Origin: Psychrobacter sp. Cmf 22.2 | Lineage (GTDB): Bacteria; Pseudomonadota; Gammaproteobacteria; Pseudomonadales; Moraxellaceae | DNA length: 64,000 nt | NCBI RefSeq assembly: GCF_001921745.1 | Contig: NZ_MRYA01000001.1 | Coordinates: forward strand, 682,001-746,000 | Direction of reading: 5' to 3' | In this document: positions 47,580 through 56,667 of the stretch, piece by piece | Layout: each line of letters starts with the position of its first letter | How positions within the stretch are numbered: the stretch's first letter is position 1 | The notes under the pieces: generated by a model | The model's input: only the letters and a program-made list of their open reading frames with translations | Told to the model about the DNA's origin: nothing | Databases searched by the model: none | Program-made: the position numbers and the translations under genes

Positions 47580-48650
47580 ATGCTTACGACCAATCAAACT
47601 TTTCAGGGAACCGTTGCATCGGTAATATCAAGTTTTTTATTTGCATTTATGTTCTTGTTTGGGTTGTTTATGATGCCCTTATCAGGTACACAGGTAGCAT
47701 CATGGCGTGTACTAATGATGCTATTGAGTCTGGTATTATTGGTCAGTTTTACCAAGCAGTGGCAGCACGTTTTTGATTATCTAAAAACTTTAAAGACCCC
47801 GAAAGATTGGTTGTTATTCATACTACCAACACCAATACTCGGTGGGCAGATTTGGCTATTTATGTGGGGACCTGTCAACGGTTATGGTCTTGATGTAACT
47901 TTGGGTTATTTTCTATTGCCACTCATTATGATAGTAATTGGGCGTTTTTTTTATCATGAACGTATGAGTATCCTACAATGGGTGGCAGCGCTATGTGCAG
48001 CGATGGGGGTTGGTTATGATATATTTCAATACGGCTCAATATCATGGGTGACCTTGTTTGCATGTTTGGGTTATCCGCCATATTATCTACTACGGCGTAA
48101 ACTGGCAGTACCGCCCGTCACTGGCTTATTGTCTGATCTTGCTTTATTAACGCCTGTTGTATTAATTATGCTTTATGTCAGCGGTGGTTTTAGCGTTGCG
48201 ATACAGACCAGTAAATTTTGGTATCTGTTACCGTTGCTTGGCGCTTTTAGTGCGCTTGCAATGTCGCTCTCTATGGTTGCTAGTAGTAAACTGCCTGTCT
48301 CATTATTTGGCGCGCTAAGCTATCTTGAGCCTATGCTGTTGTTTGTATTTTCTATTACGATATTGGGTCAAAGTCTTCATGAAGGCGGCTCTTTATTTAT
48401 GTATGGTATGATTACTTTGGCGTTAATTTTTATGATTATGGAAAGTGGCTTGGGTTACGTAACGCGGCGCCGTGACAATCGACTCCATGGCTACAATGAA
48501 CCACAAGTGGGCGGCTTTCCTCCACGTCGCCGTCTGATAGATCGCCGCATAGATGGTGTGCTAAAAGCCCATCGTTTTCGCAGAATTAGAAAGTATCAAA
48601 GTAAAATAGATAAAATGCAGCGAAAAATAGAGCGGTTAGATGCAAAGTAA
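47580..48650 (+). CDS. RarD-like EamA-family transporter, first copy
   Basis: A polytopic inner-membrane protein, 356 residues, with about ten hydrophobic helices. The RarD pattern is visible: SGTQVASWRVLMMLLSLVLL, IWLFMWGPVNGYGLDVTLGYFLLPL (W.VN..... .E.SLGYFI.PL in RarD), and GRFFYHERMSILQWVA. The C-terminal 55 residues are very basic and hydrophilic (RRRDNRLHGYNEPQ and beyond), longer than in E. coli RarD. ATG 47580 follows TTTTTTAAGG; the open frame upstream to 47508 runs through the gyrA terminator and is rejected. The substrate is unknown. Confidence 0.87.
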   Translation: MLTTNQTFQGTVASVISSFLFAFMFLFGLFMMPLSGTQVASWRVLMMLLSLVLLVSFTKQWQHVFDYLKTLKTPKDWLLFILPTPILGGQIWLFMWGPVNGYGLDVTLGYFLLPLIMIVIGRFFYHERMSILQWVAALCAAMGVGYDIFQYGSISWVTLFACLGYPPYYLLRRKLAVPPVTGLLSDLALLTPVVLIMLYVSGGFSVAIQTSKFWYLLPLLGAFSALAMSLSMVASSKLPVSLFGALSYLEPMLLFVFSITILGQSLHEGGSLFMYGMITLALIFMIMESGLGYVTRRRDNRLHGYNEPQVGGFPPRRRLIDRRIDGVLKAHRFRRIRKYQSKIDKMQRKIERLDAK

Positions 48651-48806
48651 GCAGTTCTTAAGAATCAGAATTGACGGGTCAGTTGAGTAGATATATTGCT
48701 TATATAGCTTGACTTTGACATAATATCGTCATGACGTAAGTAAGATAAAGTTAAAGTATTTGTCTTAGTATGGTACGACAATAGTATTGTACGATAATCC
48801 TATAAA

Positions 48807-48840
48807 CAAAAGCCTCCGACGTAGACGTCGGAGGCTTTTG
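48807..48840 (+). terminator. Strong intrinsic terminator between the two RarD-like genes
   Basis: CAAAAGCCTCCGACG (48807-48821) pairs perfectly with CGTCGGAGGCTTTTG (48826-48840) across a four-base loop, followed by nine T residues. It should end the first transporter transcript almost completely. The stem resembles that of the gyrA terminator. Confidence 0.93.
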
Positions 48841-48890
48841 TTTTTTTTTAAAACTGCCAAGGAAGCGCTCTAATTTTTAAGGCTGTTATT

Positions 48891-49961
48891 ATGTTCCCTA
48901 CCAACCAAACGTCGCAGGGCACGATCATCGCGGTAGCTGCAAATTTTTTATACTCGTTATTGTTTTTGTTTGGATTGATTATGCAGCCGCTATCAGGCAC
49001 GCAGGTTGCCTCGTGGCGTGTGCTCATGATGTTATTTAGTTTAGTGCTCCTGATTAGTGTATTAAAGCAATGGCAACATATTTTTGATTATCTAAAGACG
49101 CTAAAAACAGCGAAAGAGTGGTTTTTGTTTATTATTCCCACGCCTATTTTAGGTGCACAAATTTGGATATTCATGTGGGCACCAGTGAACGATCTTGGTT
49201 TGGAGGTGACTTTAGGCTACTTTTTATATCCTATGATTATGATCATAGTTGGTCGGTTTTTTTATCATGAAAGCATGAGCCGGCTGCAGTGGGTTGCGAT
49301 AATTTTTGCAGGAGCAGGTATTGCTTATGATATTGTCCAATACGGGGCAATATCTTGGGCGACATTGTTCGTCTGCTTGGGGTATCCGCCTTATTATTTG
49401 CTACGTCGAAAAATGGCTGTGCCGCCTATTACAGGTCTTATCTCTGATCTTGTCTTGCTATTACCCATCGTCTTGGTCGCACTTTATATGAATGGCGGTT
49501 TTGAACTGGCCATATCTACCAATAAGCTTTGGTATTTTTTGCCGCTATTGGGTGTGATCAGTACTGCTGCCATGTCATTGACTATGGTAGCCAGTCAAAA
49601 ATTGCCAGTCTCATTATTTGGGACGTTATGCTATCTTGAGCCCATATTCTTATTTATATTTTCTGTCACTATTTTGCATCAAAGCGTTGAGGAGGGTGGC
49701 TCTTTATTTATGTACGGCATGATCTTTGTTGCGTTATTGATTATGATTATGGATAGTGGACTTGGTTACTTAGCACGCCGTCGTGACAACCGTCTACATG
49801 GTTACAACGAACCACAAGTTGGCAGTTTTCCACCACGTCGCCGTTTAAAGAATCGCCGTATCAAAGGTGTCTTGGCTGCGCATCGGTTTCGTAAGATTAG
49901 ACGTTATCAATCCAAAATGAATAAAATCTCACATAAAATTGATCAGCTATATTCAAGATAG
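48891..49961 (+). CDS. RarD-like EamA-family transporter, second copy
   Basis: A tandem paralogue of the gene at 47580, also 356 residues and collinear throughout. It shares SGTQVASWRVLMML, GYPPYYLLRRK.AVPP and the basic tail RRRDNRLHGYNEPQVG. Even the leader is alike: terminator stem, then TTTTTAAGGCT and the ATG. Differences are spread along the protein, so the duplication is old. In the tail, KNRRIKGVLAAHRFRKIRRYQSK replaces the first copy's near-match. It needs its own promoter because a strong terminator lies upstream. Confidence 0.87.
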   Translation: MFPTNQTSQGTIIAVAANFLYSLLFLFGLIMQPLSGTQVASWRVLMMLFSLVLLISVLKQWQHIFDYLKTLKTAKEWFLFIIPTPILGAQIWIFMWAPVNDLGLEVTLGYFLYPMIMIIVGRFFYHESMSRLQWVAIIFAGAGIAYDIVQYGAISWATLFVCLGYPPYYLLRRKMAVPPITGLISDLVLLLPIVLVALYMNGGFELAISTNKLWYFLPLLGVISTAAMSLTMVASQKLPVSLFGTLCYLEPIFLFIFSVTILHQSVEEGGSLFMYGMIFVALLIMIMDSGLGYLARRRDNRLHGYNEPQVGSFPPRRRLKNRRIKGVLAAHRFRKIRRYQSKMNKISHKIDQLYSR

Positions 49962-50117
49962 TCCATAAAGATACGAGATATAAAACTGACCACACAGCCA
50001 TTGCTTTTGACTGTTATTGGATGATCTGGCTGTATTAAAGCATGGCTAAGTGCGCTATCATCGATAGCATCAATAAGTTACTTTGTTTAATTTACCACTT
50101 ATCATTAGGATGAATTC

Positions 50118-50786
50118 ATGTTACATCTGCATCATTTAGAGAACTCACGCTCGTTTCGTATTATATGGCTTTTAGAAGAGTTAAACGTAGACTACCAGCT
50201 CACCTGTTATGAGCGTAACAAAGCTTACCGTGCGCCTGATAGCCTAAAGAAAATCCATCCACTCGGCCATACTCCTATCTTAGAGGTGAACGGGCGTGCG
50301 CTGGTCGAATCAGGGTTCATCATTGAGTATTTACTTAAGCATTATGATAAAGAACAGCAATTCAAACCTACTGATAATAATGAAGAGGCGTGGGAAGCTT
50401 ATACTTTTTGGCTGCACTTTGCCGAAGCATCAATAATGCCGCTATTGGTCATGCGTTTGGTATTTACGAAAGTGGTCGAAAAATCACCAATGCTTATCAA
50501 GCCTGTGAGTAAAAGCATTCGTAAGCAAGTCGAAAACAATATGATCAATGATAGTCTGACAACGATGCTAAACATGATGGAGCAGCAACTACAGCACAAT
50601 CATTGGTTTGCAGGCGAAGCCTTTAGTGCTGCAGACATTCAAATGCATCTTGTGGTCGTCGCTACCAATGCAGGAAGTGGGCTCGACAAAGTAAAATACG
50701 CCAACATACTAAATTGGTTAAAGCGCTGTGAAGCGCGTGCAGCTTTCAAGCAAGCTGAAGCCAAAGGTGGCCGTGTCCAGTTTTAG
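50118..50786 (+). CDS. Glutathione S-transferase family protein
   Basis: The 222-residue cytoplasmic protein has a thioredoxin-like N-terminal domain: MLHLHHLENSRSFRIIWLLEEL with Ser in the active-site region, then HPLGHTPILEVNG with the cis-Pro and ALVESGFIIEYL with the Glu-Ser pair that holds glutathione. The helical C-terminal domain contains WFAGEAFSAADIQM, the N-capping box motif. The class and substrate are not clear. It stands alone after the RarD-like pair. Confidence 0.9.
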   Translation: MLHLHHLENSRSFRIIWLLEELNVDYQLTCYERNKAYRAPDSLKKIHPLGHTPILEVNGRALVESGFIIEYLLKHYDKEQQFKPTDNNEEAWEAYTFWLHFAEASIMPLLVMRLVFTKVVEKSPMLIKPVSKSIRKQVENNMINDSLTTMLNMMEQQLQHNHWFAGEAFSAADIQMHLVVVATNAGSGLDKVKYANILNWLKRCEARAAFKQAEAKGGRVQF

Positions 50787-50902
50787 GACCACTAAATATA
50801 TCAGTGCGCTCATGGATGCTATGTATTCATATGTTGATTGTGTTTAGGGCATGTTCATTTTAATATGTCCTATGCATAAATAGCCCTATAAAAGGTAAGA
50901 TA

Positions 50903-51148
50903 ATGACAGACCCTAATAACTTAAATAAACCCTCTAATTCCGATAAAGATCAGCTTGCACAGCAGCAGCTTGCTTCTCAGCAAGTAACCGTTAAAGCGTG
51001 GTCGCAAAAGATATTAGTCGTTTTATTATGTATAGCCAGTTTTTACGGGGGTTGGAAGTCACACGAATCTAGCATGGTCAACCAATGCTTTGCTAATGGT
51101 GGCCAAGTCGTTGAAGGTGATAAGACCATTCTTTGTAAATCATCATAA
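50903..51148 (+). CDS. Small single-pass membrane protein of unknown function
   Basis: An 81-residue protein: hydrophilic Gln/Asn-rich N-terminus, one membrane helix (about 35-51, ILVVLLCIASFYGGW), and a short outer segment with two cysteines (NQCFANGGQVVEGDKTILC) that could form a disulphide. AAAGGT upstream supports ATG 50903. It lies 43 bases before rnz in the same direction. No family recognised. Confidence 0.72.
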   Translation: MTDPNNLNKPSNSDKDQLAQQQLASQQVTVKAWSQKILVVLLCIASFYGGWKSHESSMVNQCFANGGQVVEGDKTILCKSS

Positions 51149-51191
51149 CTTCTTATTAAATATGAATGAATTTTGTGATGAATGACGACCT

Positions 51192-52307
51192 ATGCTTCAA
51201 TTAACCTTCTTAGGAACCTCAGCAGGCGTACCGACTAAGCAGCGCAATGTCACTGCGTTAGCGATTGAGTGCCTTAATCCGTATCTATCAGGATCTAATC
51301 AACAGCAGAGTAAAAAATCGCGTCCGTGGTTATTAATCGACTGCGGTGAAGGCACGCAGCAACAACTGCTCCATACCAAACTATCACTACATCAGCTTAC
51401 CGCTATTTGTATTACTCATGTGCACGGCGACCATTGCTATGGTTTGCCAGGATTGCTCGCTAGTGCTGCCATGTCAGGACGTAAAGAGGCGCTGACGCTC
51501 ATCGCACCCAAAGCCATTAGCAAACTACTAGATGCTGTAATACTAGCTACTGAGTTGCATTTGCCATTTGCCATCGATTTTATGGTAATTGAAGATTTGC
51601 AGTCTCAGCTAGATAGTGAAAATAAAGGTCAGGTAAATTTTAGCTTAGACAAGCAACAACAGCTAGCGATAGATATCCATTCTCTATCACACCGTGTGCC
51701 ATCCTATGGTTTTGGTATCACTCAGACTATCAGTCGTCGCACGCTCAATACCGACAAGTTGCTAGCAGCTGGTATTCCAGCTAGTAAGGTGTGGGGAAGG
51801 TTGCAGCAAGGTGAAGATGTTACAACTGAGGACGGTAAGCAGTTACGCTCAGCAGATTATGTCAATAATGATGAGCAGCATACAAGAGTAGTCGTAGCAG
51901 GTGATAATGATACGCCAAGTCTTTTAACTTCAGCGCTACGAGATGCGGATTTATTGGTGCATGAGGCGACTTATACCAATGAAGTCTTGGCTAAGATTCA
52001 AGCCAAAAATCCAGATTTTGACCCCATGCATAGTAGTGCGCAGCGAGTTGGCAAGTTTGCTCAAGATATTGGCCTACCTAATCTCATTTTGACACATTTT
52101 AGTGCGCGCTATCAGGGTTTTGATAATCCAAATAGCACGATGCCTAATATGGGGCATATCCGTCTAGATGCCGAAAGCGTTTATCAAGGTAATTTATGGC
52201 TGGCTGAAGATTTTGCGCAATATAGGGTAGATGGTGCAGTAGAAGTAGTTGAAGGTCAAGCAGACAGCCGCGTGCAGTATGTAGGATCTGCACGAGACAG
52301 CAAATGA
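51192..52307 (+). CDS. rnz: Ribonuclease Z
   Basis: Metallo-beta-lactamase fold endonuclease that matures tRNA 3' ends. The protein has 371 residues, longer than the usual 305-320. LTFLGTSAGVPTKQRNVTA at the N-terminus and CITHVHGDHCYGLPG (HxHxDH zinc motif, about 77-87) are diagnostic. Later VVVAGDNDTP, LLVHEATY and LTHFSARY supply the remaining zinc ligands. An insertion near 145-165 explains part of the extra length. All the tRNAs seen here encode CCA, so its role in this genome may lie elsewhere. Its stop is one base from that of the convergent ATPase gene. Confidence 0.93.
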   Translation: MLQLTFLGTSAGVPTKQRNVTALAIECLNPYLSGSNQQQSKKSRPWLLIDCGEGTQQQLLHTKLSLHQLTAICITHVHGDHCYGLPGLLASAAMSGRKEALTLIAPKAISKLLDAVILATELHLPFAIDFMVIEDLQSQLDSENKGQVNFSLDKQQQLAIDIHSLSHRVPSYGFGITQTISRRTLNTDKLLAAGIPASKVWGRLQQGEDVTTEDGKQLRSADYVNNDEQHTRVVVAGDNDTPSLLTSALRDADLLVHEATYTNEVLAKIQAKNPDFDPMHSSAQRVGKFAQDIGLPNLILTHFSARYQGFDNPNSTMPNMGHIRLDAESVYQGNLWLAEDFAQYRVDGAVEVVEGQADSRVQYVGSARDSK

Positions 52308-52308
52308 G

Positions 52309-53307
52309 TTAAGACTGACTATCTGCAGCAGCCAATTGAGATTGCCCTATCCAATAACGACTAAACTGATAAGCCACACGCCCTGAACGGCCACCACGCT
52401 CTGATGCCCAACGCAGTGCCGCCGCTCTAGTGGTCTCATTAAGTTCCTTATCAAGCGCTTCGTCAACCGCTTTATCATTACTATTGTTATCACTATTAGC
52501 ATTCATAACATCGCTAGTAATTCGTGCTGGCTGCAAGCTTAGATAATGCTGAACAATCTGTAAATACGTTTGCTGATTCATAGGATAAAACGACAACCAT
52601 AAACCAAAGCGATCAGATAGCGATACGGTCTCGTCAATGGTTTCATAAGGATTGACCTCATCGGTGTTTCCATCATAAATATTGACGTTGTCTTTCATCA
52701 GCTGAGGCAATAGATGTCGACGATTACTGGTCGCATATACCAATAGTTTATCTTGCTCAGAATCGAGCGAACCATCCAATACGCTTTTTAGCGTACGATA
52801 GCTTTCATCCTGACCGTTAAATGCAAGATCATCACAGTACACTACATAGCGACTACCACAGTCAGCAGGTAGCTCATTGATAGCTGCGCGAATCTTGTCT
52901 AATACCAACAAATCATCGCGAGCAATCTCAATAATGCGTAAGCCTTCGCTATGATAGGCTTGCAGTAACGCTCGAATCAGTGATGATTTACCTGCGCCGC
53001 GTGTCCCAGTCATCAATACGTGATTGGCTGGATAGCCTTTAAGAAATTGACGTGTGTTTTGTACCAGCTTTGACTTTTGAGAGTCGATACCATGCAAGTC
53101 ATCCAAACTCAAAAATAAGTTAACCGCCAACGGTTCTAAATGTCCGGTGCGTCCACCAACCCAGCGATACGCCAGCTGTGCAGGATCAATTTTGATAGTA
53201 GGGGTCACGTGCTCTGCTAAATATTGACTTAATAAGTCCAATAAAGGGGCAGGTAGGGCGTAATCAGTGGACAACTTATTAGCGAACGAATTGGTTGATT
53301 GGGACAT
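52309..53307 (-). CDS. DUF815 family AAA-type ATPase
   Basis: A 332-residue predicted ATPase. Walker A is GTRGAGKSSLIRALL (about 106-120), Walker B is YVVYCDDLAF (about 165-174), and RHLLPQLMKDN and LSDRFGLWLSFYPM match the conserved DUF815 segments. A low-complexity Asn/Asp/Ala-rich insert lies near 270-295. The cellular role of DUF815 is unknown. It is convergent with rnz at a one-base gap and divergent from the kinase gene at 53376, with only 68 bases between their starts. Confidence 0.88.
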   Translation of the reverse strand: MSQSTNSFANKLSTDYALPAPLLDLLSQYLAEHVTPTIKIDPAQLAYRWVGGRTGHLEPLAVNLFLSLDDLHGIDSQKSKLVQNTRQFLKGYPANHVLMTGTRGAGKSSLIRALLQAYHSEGLRIIEIARDDLLVLDKIRAAINELPADCGSRYVVYCDDLAFNGQDESYRTLKSVLDGSLDSEQDKLLVYATSNRRHLLPQLMKDNVNIYDGNTDEVNPYETIDETVSLSDRFGLWLSFYPMNQQTYLQIVQHYLSLQPARITSDVMNANSDNNSNDKAVDEALDKELNETTRAAALRWASERGGRSGRVAYQFSRYWIGQSQLAAADSQS

Positions 53308-53375
53308 AATGACTCTAATAATTCAGGTTACGTTTCATTTAGTTTATAACAGTTCTATAAGGGCTTGGTTGTACC

Positions 53376-54389
53376 ATGAAAAATAGTGCCAGCAATCTGT
53401 CTACAATACAAGCGATAAAGCTAACCTTGCGTAGGCAAGCGGAAGAGCTACTACCAAAATTAAATACTGTGCTAACAAAACTAGGCTATTATGAGATAGC
53501 TCATCAACGTATTAGCCAGCAAAATAATGACCAAAAGCAGCAGCTCAAAACAACCAGCTATCAAGGGCTAACGCGTGCGCTCCATTCGCAGTTTGGTTGT
53601 GTCATGATTAAGTGGGAGCTTAGTCAGCATAGTAATCATGAGTTGTCTACCTTACAAACTGAAGTTGCGGTCTTAAACGCTGTCAGTATTTTACAGTTAA
53701 CTGAGGCTCAGAACATTCCTCAAACTATCGTACCCCCAGTATTAGCTTTCGAAACTGTATATATGGAATTTTTAGAGCAAATATGGCAGCTTAATCTCCT
53801 TGCTATGCCTTACTACGAGAATGGTAGCTTGGCACAGCAGTTAAGTAATGAGGAGTATTCATCATTAAGTGATAAGACAAAACAGCAACTCATAAACCAG
53901 ATCGCGCATCTAATAGCCAATATTCATAGAGCTGGCTGGCTGCACAATGATATTAAGCCGAGTAATGTTTTGCTAGATAATTTTTTACCGAATAGTGCGG
54001 ATAATAGCATCATCATGCCCAGTTTATTGCTGACTGATTTTGCGTTAGCAGAGAATATTGATAAGCCCAGCGTAGCAAACCCTGCAGGCACGCCAGCTTA
54101 TCTTGCACCTGAATGCTGGCAAGGGCAGGGCGCAACGGTACAAAGTGATATTTATGCATTTGGAATAATGTTGTATGAGGTATTAACGGGCAATAGGCCA
54201 TTTCAGTTAAATTCTCAAAGTTGTGAACCGCTAAAAAATTGGGCAATTCAGCATTGTCAGCAGTCTATCCCAACCTTGCCACCAGAGTATCAGGGCTATC
54301 AGAGAATTATTAATAAGGCTTTGGCGAAGCGAGTAGAGAGGCGGTATCGGAATATGAGTGAGATATTAGAAGATTTGGAAAGTGTCTAA
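53376..54389 (+). CDS. Ser/Thr protein kinase-like protein
   Basis: A 337-residue protein with a Hanks-type kinase fold. The small lobe is atypical: no clear glycine loop, with a candidate beta-3 lysine at VMIKWE (Lys79). The large lobe is well kept: LHNDIKPSNVLLDN (catalytic Asp192, with HND instead of HRD), LLTDFALAEN (Asp221, DFA instead of DFG), GTPAYLAPECW, and SDIYAFGIMLYEVLTGNRPF. The key Lys, Asp and Asn residues are present, so activity is plausible but the glycine substitutions may matter. No membrane segment or sensor domain. Target unknown. Confidence 0.85.
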   Translation: MKNSASNLSTIQAIKLTLRRQAEELLPKLNTVLTKLGYYEIAHQRISQQNNDQKQQLKTTSYQGLTRALHSQFGCVMIKWELSQHSNHELSTLQTEVAVLNAVSILQLTEAQNIPQTIVPPVLAFETVYMEFLEQIWQLNLLAMPYYENGSLAQQLSNEEYSSLSDKTKQQLINQIAHLIANIHRAGWLHNDIKPSNVLLDNFLPNSADNSIIMPSLLLTDFALAENIDKPSVANPAGTPAYLAPECWQGQGATVQSDIYAFGIMLYEVLTGNRPFQLNSQSCEPLKNWAIQHCQQSIPTLPPEYQGYQRIINKALAKRVERRYRNMSEILEDLESV

Positions 54390-54415
54390 GTCAAAAAATA
54401 AATTCTAGACACAAA

Positions 54416-54439
54416 AAAACCTGCTAAAAAGCAGGTTTT
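54416..54439. terminator. Bidirectional terminator between the kinase gene and tRNA-Leu
   Basis: AAAACCTGC (54416-54424) and GCAGGTTTT (54431-54439) form a perfect 9-base stem with a 6-base loop. T-runs occur on both strands, suiting both the plus-strand kinase gene and the minus-strand tRNA. Confidence 0.85.
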
Positions 54440-54470
54440 AATATTTGGTCTAAGATGTACTATCCAAAAA

Positions 54471-54555
54471 TGGTGGGGCTGGAGAGACTCGAACTCTCAC
54501 ACCTTGCGGCGCCAGAACCTAAATCTGGTGCGTCTACCAATTCCGCCACAGCCCC
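54471..54555 (-). tRNA. tRNA-Leu (TAG)
   Basis: 85 bases with encoded CCA and a long variable arm, typical of tRNA-Leu. The minus strand begins GGGGCTGTGGCGGAATTGG. The anticodon loop is TTTAGGT (anticodon TAG) in the stem CCAGA/TCTGG, and the T-arm is GAGTTCGAGTCTC. Confidence 0.97.
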
Positions 54556-54643
54556 ATTATCAAAACTTTATCATCAAAGGTGTTTAGATTCAAATACCAT
54601 CTAGATAAATAACTGATTCGGTAGTGCGTCTCAGTGGTTGGCT

Positions 54644-54671
54644 ATTATATAGAGTTTAAATAGTTTGGCAA
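54644..54671 (-). promoter_or_regulatory. Sigma-70 promoter for tRNA-Leu
   Basis: On the minus strand TTGCCA (54671-54666), 16-base spacer, TATAAT (54649-54644). It predicts a leader of about 80 bases before the tRNA, longer than for the tRNA-Val unit. Confidence 0.75.
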
Positions 54672-54810
54672 CCCCTTTTTGCAAATAATTTTAAATTAAT
54701 CACAATTTTTTTTACTTGTATGTATAAATGCTTGATTTCACTATGACTTTCAAATCAGGCTTTTTCAAATACGTAGTGTTAAATCCACTTTTGAACCTGA
54801 TCAATTATTA

Positions 54811-56586
54811 TTACTCTTCTGATTGTTTCTCTGAGGAATCAATATCGAGCAGCTGGAGTTTACGGGTTAAAGTATTACGTCCCCAGCCTAGTAAATTGGC
54901 TGCCGTAATCTTTTTGCCGCCACTATGAGTAAGCGCTGCATTCAGTAATACGCGTTCGAAATCAGGTGTTGCTGTCTGTAAAATATCGGTTTCACCCGCC
55001 TGTAGCGATTCTTTCGCCCAGTCTGCTAGCAACTCTTGCCAAGTTAATGTCGCAACTGAGTAGGAGGTAGGCTTCAAAGGCCGCATTATGTCATTATGAT
55101 GAAGGTCGTTATCATAAACATCATTATGTGGTTGATTAGATTGTTGCTGCAAAGAATGATTATGATTATCCAAGAGCTCAGGTGGTAAATCTTCAATCAA
55201 AACCGTGTCACCAGTTGCCATGACCGTCAGCCATAAGCACACGTTTTCGAGTTGACGTACGTTGCCTCGCCAGTCAAATGCTTGCATGAGGTGCAGTGCT
55301 TGGGGGTGCAGTTGCTTTGGTGCAGTGTTCATTTGCTCAGCGGCGCGCTGCATAAAGTGTGCGGTCAGAGCAGGGATGTCCTCACGGCGTGAGCGCAGTG
55401 GTGGTAATGGCAGGCGAATGACGTTTAAGCGATAAAATAAGTCTTCACGAAACTTGCCTTGCTGTACAAGATGCTCTAGATTTTGATGAGTCGCAGCGAT
55501 AATACGTACATCGACCTTGATAGGCTGCTGTCCGCCAACGCGATAGAACTCTCCATTTGCCAATACCCGTAACAAGCGTGTTTGTGTACTAAAGGGCATG
55601 TCACCGATTTCATCCAAAAACAGTGTGCCACCATTCGCTTGTTCAAAACGTCCTTGTCTACGCGTGGTAGCGCCTGTAAAAGCGCCTTTTTCGTGCCCGA
55701 ATAGCTCAGACTCTATCAAATCATGGGGGATGGCTGCCATGTTAAGCGCGATAAAAGGCTCTTGCTGCCTTGGTGAGTGCTGATGTAGAGCGCTTGCGAC
55801 CAGCTCTTTACCTGTACCTGACTCGCCTGTAATCAGTACGGTGATAGGAGAATGCGCCAGTCGCCCAACGGCTCGAAAGACCGTTTGCATAGCTTGTGAC
55901 TGGCCAATAATACCATTGAAGCCATTATTAGCTTGCTTATTAGTCTTGTCTGTATCTAAAGATTCGTTTTCTACTGAGCTATTAAAGCGGTCCATTGGTT
56001 TGGTTTTTGGATGCAACTTGCCTTCTTTTTCTGCCTGAGCTTTGACATCGGTTTCGGCTTGTTTATTAGTTATCTGGTTAATCGGCTGATAGTTAATGGC
56101 TTTATAAATCGTTGCGACTGCTTCATCCAAATCAAAGGGTTTAGGCAGATACTCAAAAGCTCCCGTCTTATAGCTGTCAATGGCAGAGCTGATGTCCGAA
56201 TGAGCAGTCATAATGACCACGGGCAGCTGAGGAAAATGCTTATGTACCCAATCACTAAATGATAAGCCATCCATCATCGGCATACGGATATCGGTTAAAA
56301 TTACATCCGGCAACTGCGTCGCTGATGCGTGCTGTTGTAAGATATCATTAAGCTGAGTCCACGCCGCCTGTGCTTGCGTAAAGCTGACAACCATAAAGCC
56401 AGCGTCTTCAAAAGTATCAGCCAGTATCAATCGCAATGCTGCGTCATCATCGATTAACCATAGAGTTGCAGGGCTTGCATCGGGCACATTATTGACCGTT
56501 ACTTTGATCGTTTGGTTATTCATCGTCTCGTTATTCGGCATCTTAGTAGCGCTTTTAGATTTAGGGTAGTGGTTATATTTAGTCAT
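54811..56586 (-). CDS. ntrC: Nitrogen regulation response regulator NtrC
   Basis: Sigma-54-dependent activator of nitrogen assimilation genes. The protein has up to 591 residues, about 120 more than E. coli NtrC. The receiver domain begins after an extension (TLWLIDDDAALRLIL; phosphoacceptor Asp99 in VILTDIRMPMMDG). The AAA+ domain has Walker A GESGTGKE (254-261) and the sigma-54 contact GAFTGA (301-306). The C-terminal Fis-type helix-turn-helix is ITAANLLGWGRNTLTRKL. Inserts of low complexity lie at about 175-222 and 505-535. ATG 56586 is used; Met16 or Met22 are possible starts. It follows ntrB by 81 bases. Confidence 0.93.
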   Translation of the reverse strand: MTKYNHYPKSKSATKMPNNETMNNQTIKVTVNNVPDASPATLWLIDDDAALRLILADTFEDAGFMVVSFTQAQAAWTQLNDILQQHASATQLPDVILTDIRMPMMDGLSFSDWVHKHFPQLPVVIMTAHSDISSAIDSYKTGAFEYLPKPFDLDEAVATIYKAINYQPINQITNKQAETDVKAQAEKEGKLHPKTKPMDRFNSSVENESLDTDKTNKQANNGFNGIIGQSQAMQTVFRAVGRLAHSPITVLITGESGTGKELVASALHQHSPRQQEPFIALNMAAIPHDLIESELFGHEKGAFTGATTRRQGRFEQANGGTLFLDEIGDMPFSTQTRLLRVLANGEFYRVGGQQPIKVDVRIIAATHQNLEHLVQQGKFREDLFYRLNVIRLPLPPLRSRREDIPALTAHFMQRAAEQMNTAPKQLHPQALHLMQAFDWRGNVRQLENVCLWLTVMATGDTVLIEDLPPELLDNHNHSLQQQSNQPHNDVYDNDLHHNDIMRPLKPTSYSVATLTWQELLADWAKESLQAGETDILQTATPDFERVLLNAALTHSGGKKITAANLLGWGRNTLTRKLQLLDIDSSEKQSEE

Positions 56587-56667
56587 GTGTTAGGCCTGAT
56601 GAGCAATTGTTTCAGGATTATGGTTTAATTCAGTGGAATTATTCTAATCTTTATTTCGCTATTACAT

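Noticed and set aside
53376..54389. Ser/Thr kinase as the T6SS regulator PpkA
   Set aside because: It lies about 26 kb beyond the end of the T6SS locus, lacks a membrane helix and a forkhead-associated partner, and no phosphatase PppA is nearby.
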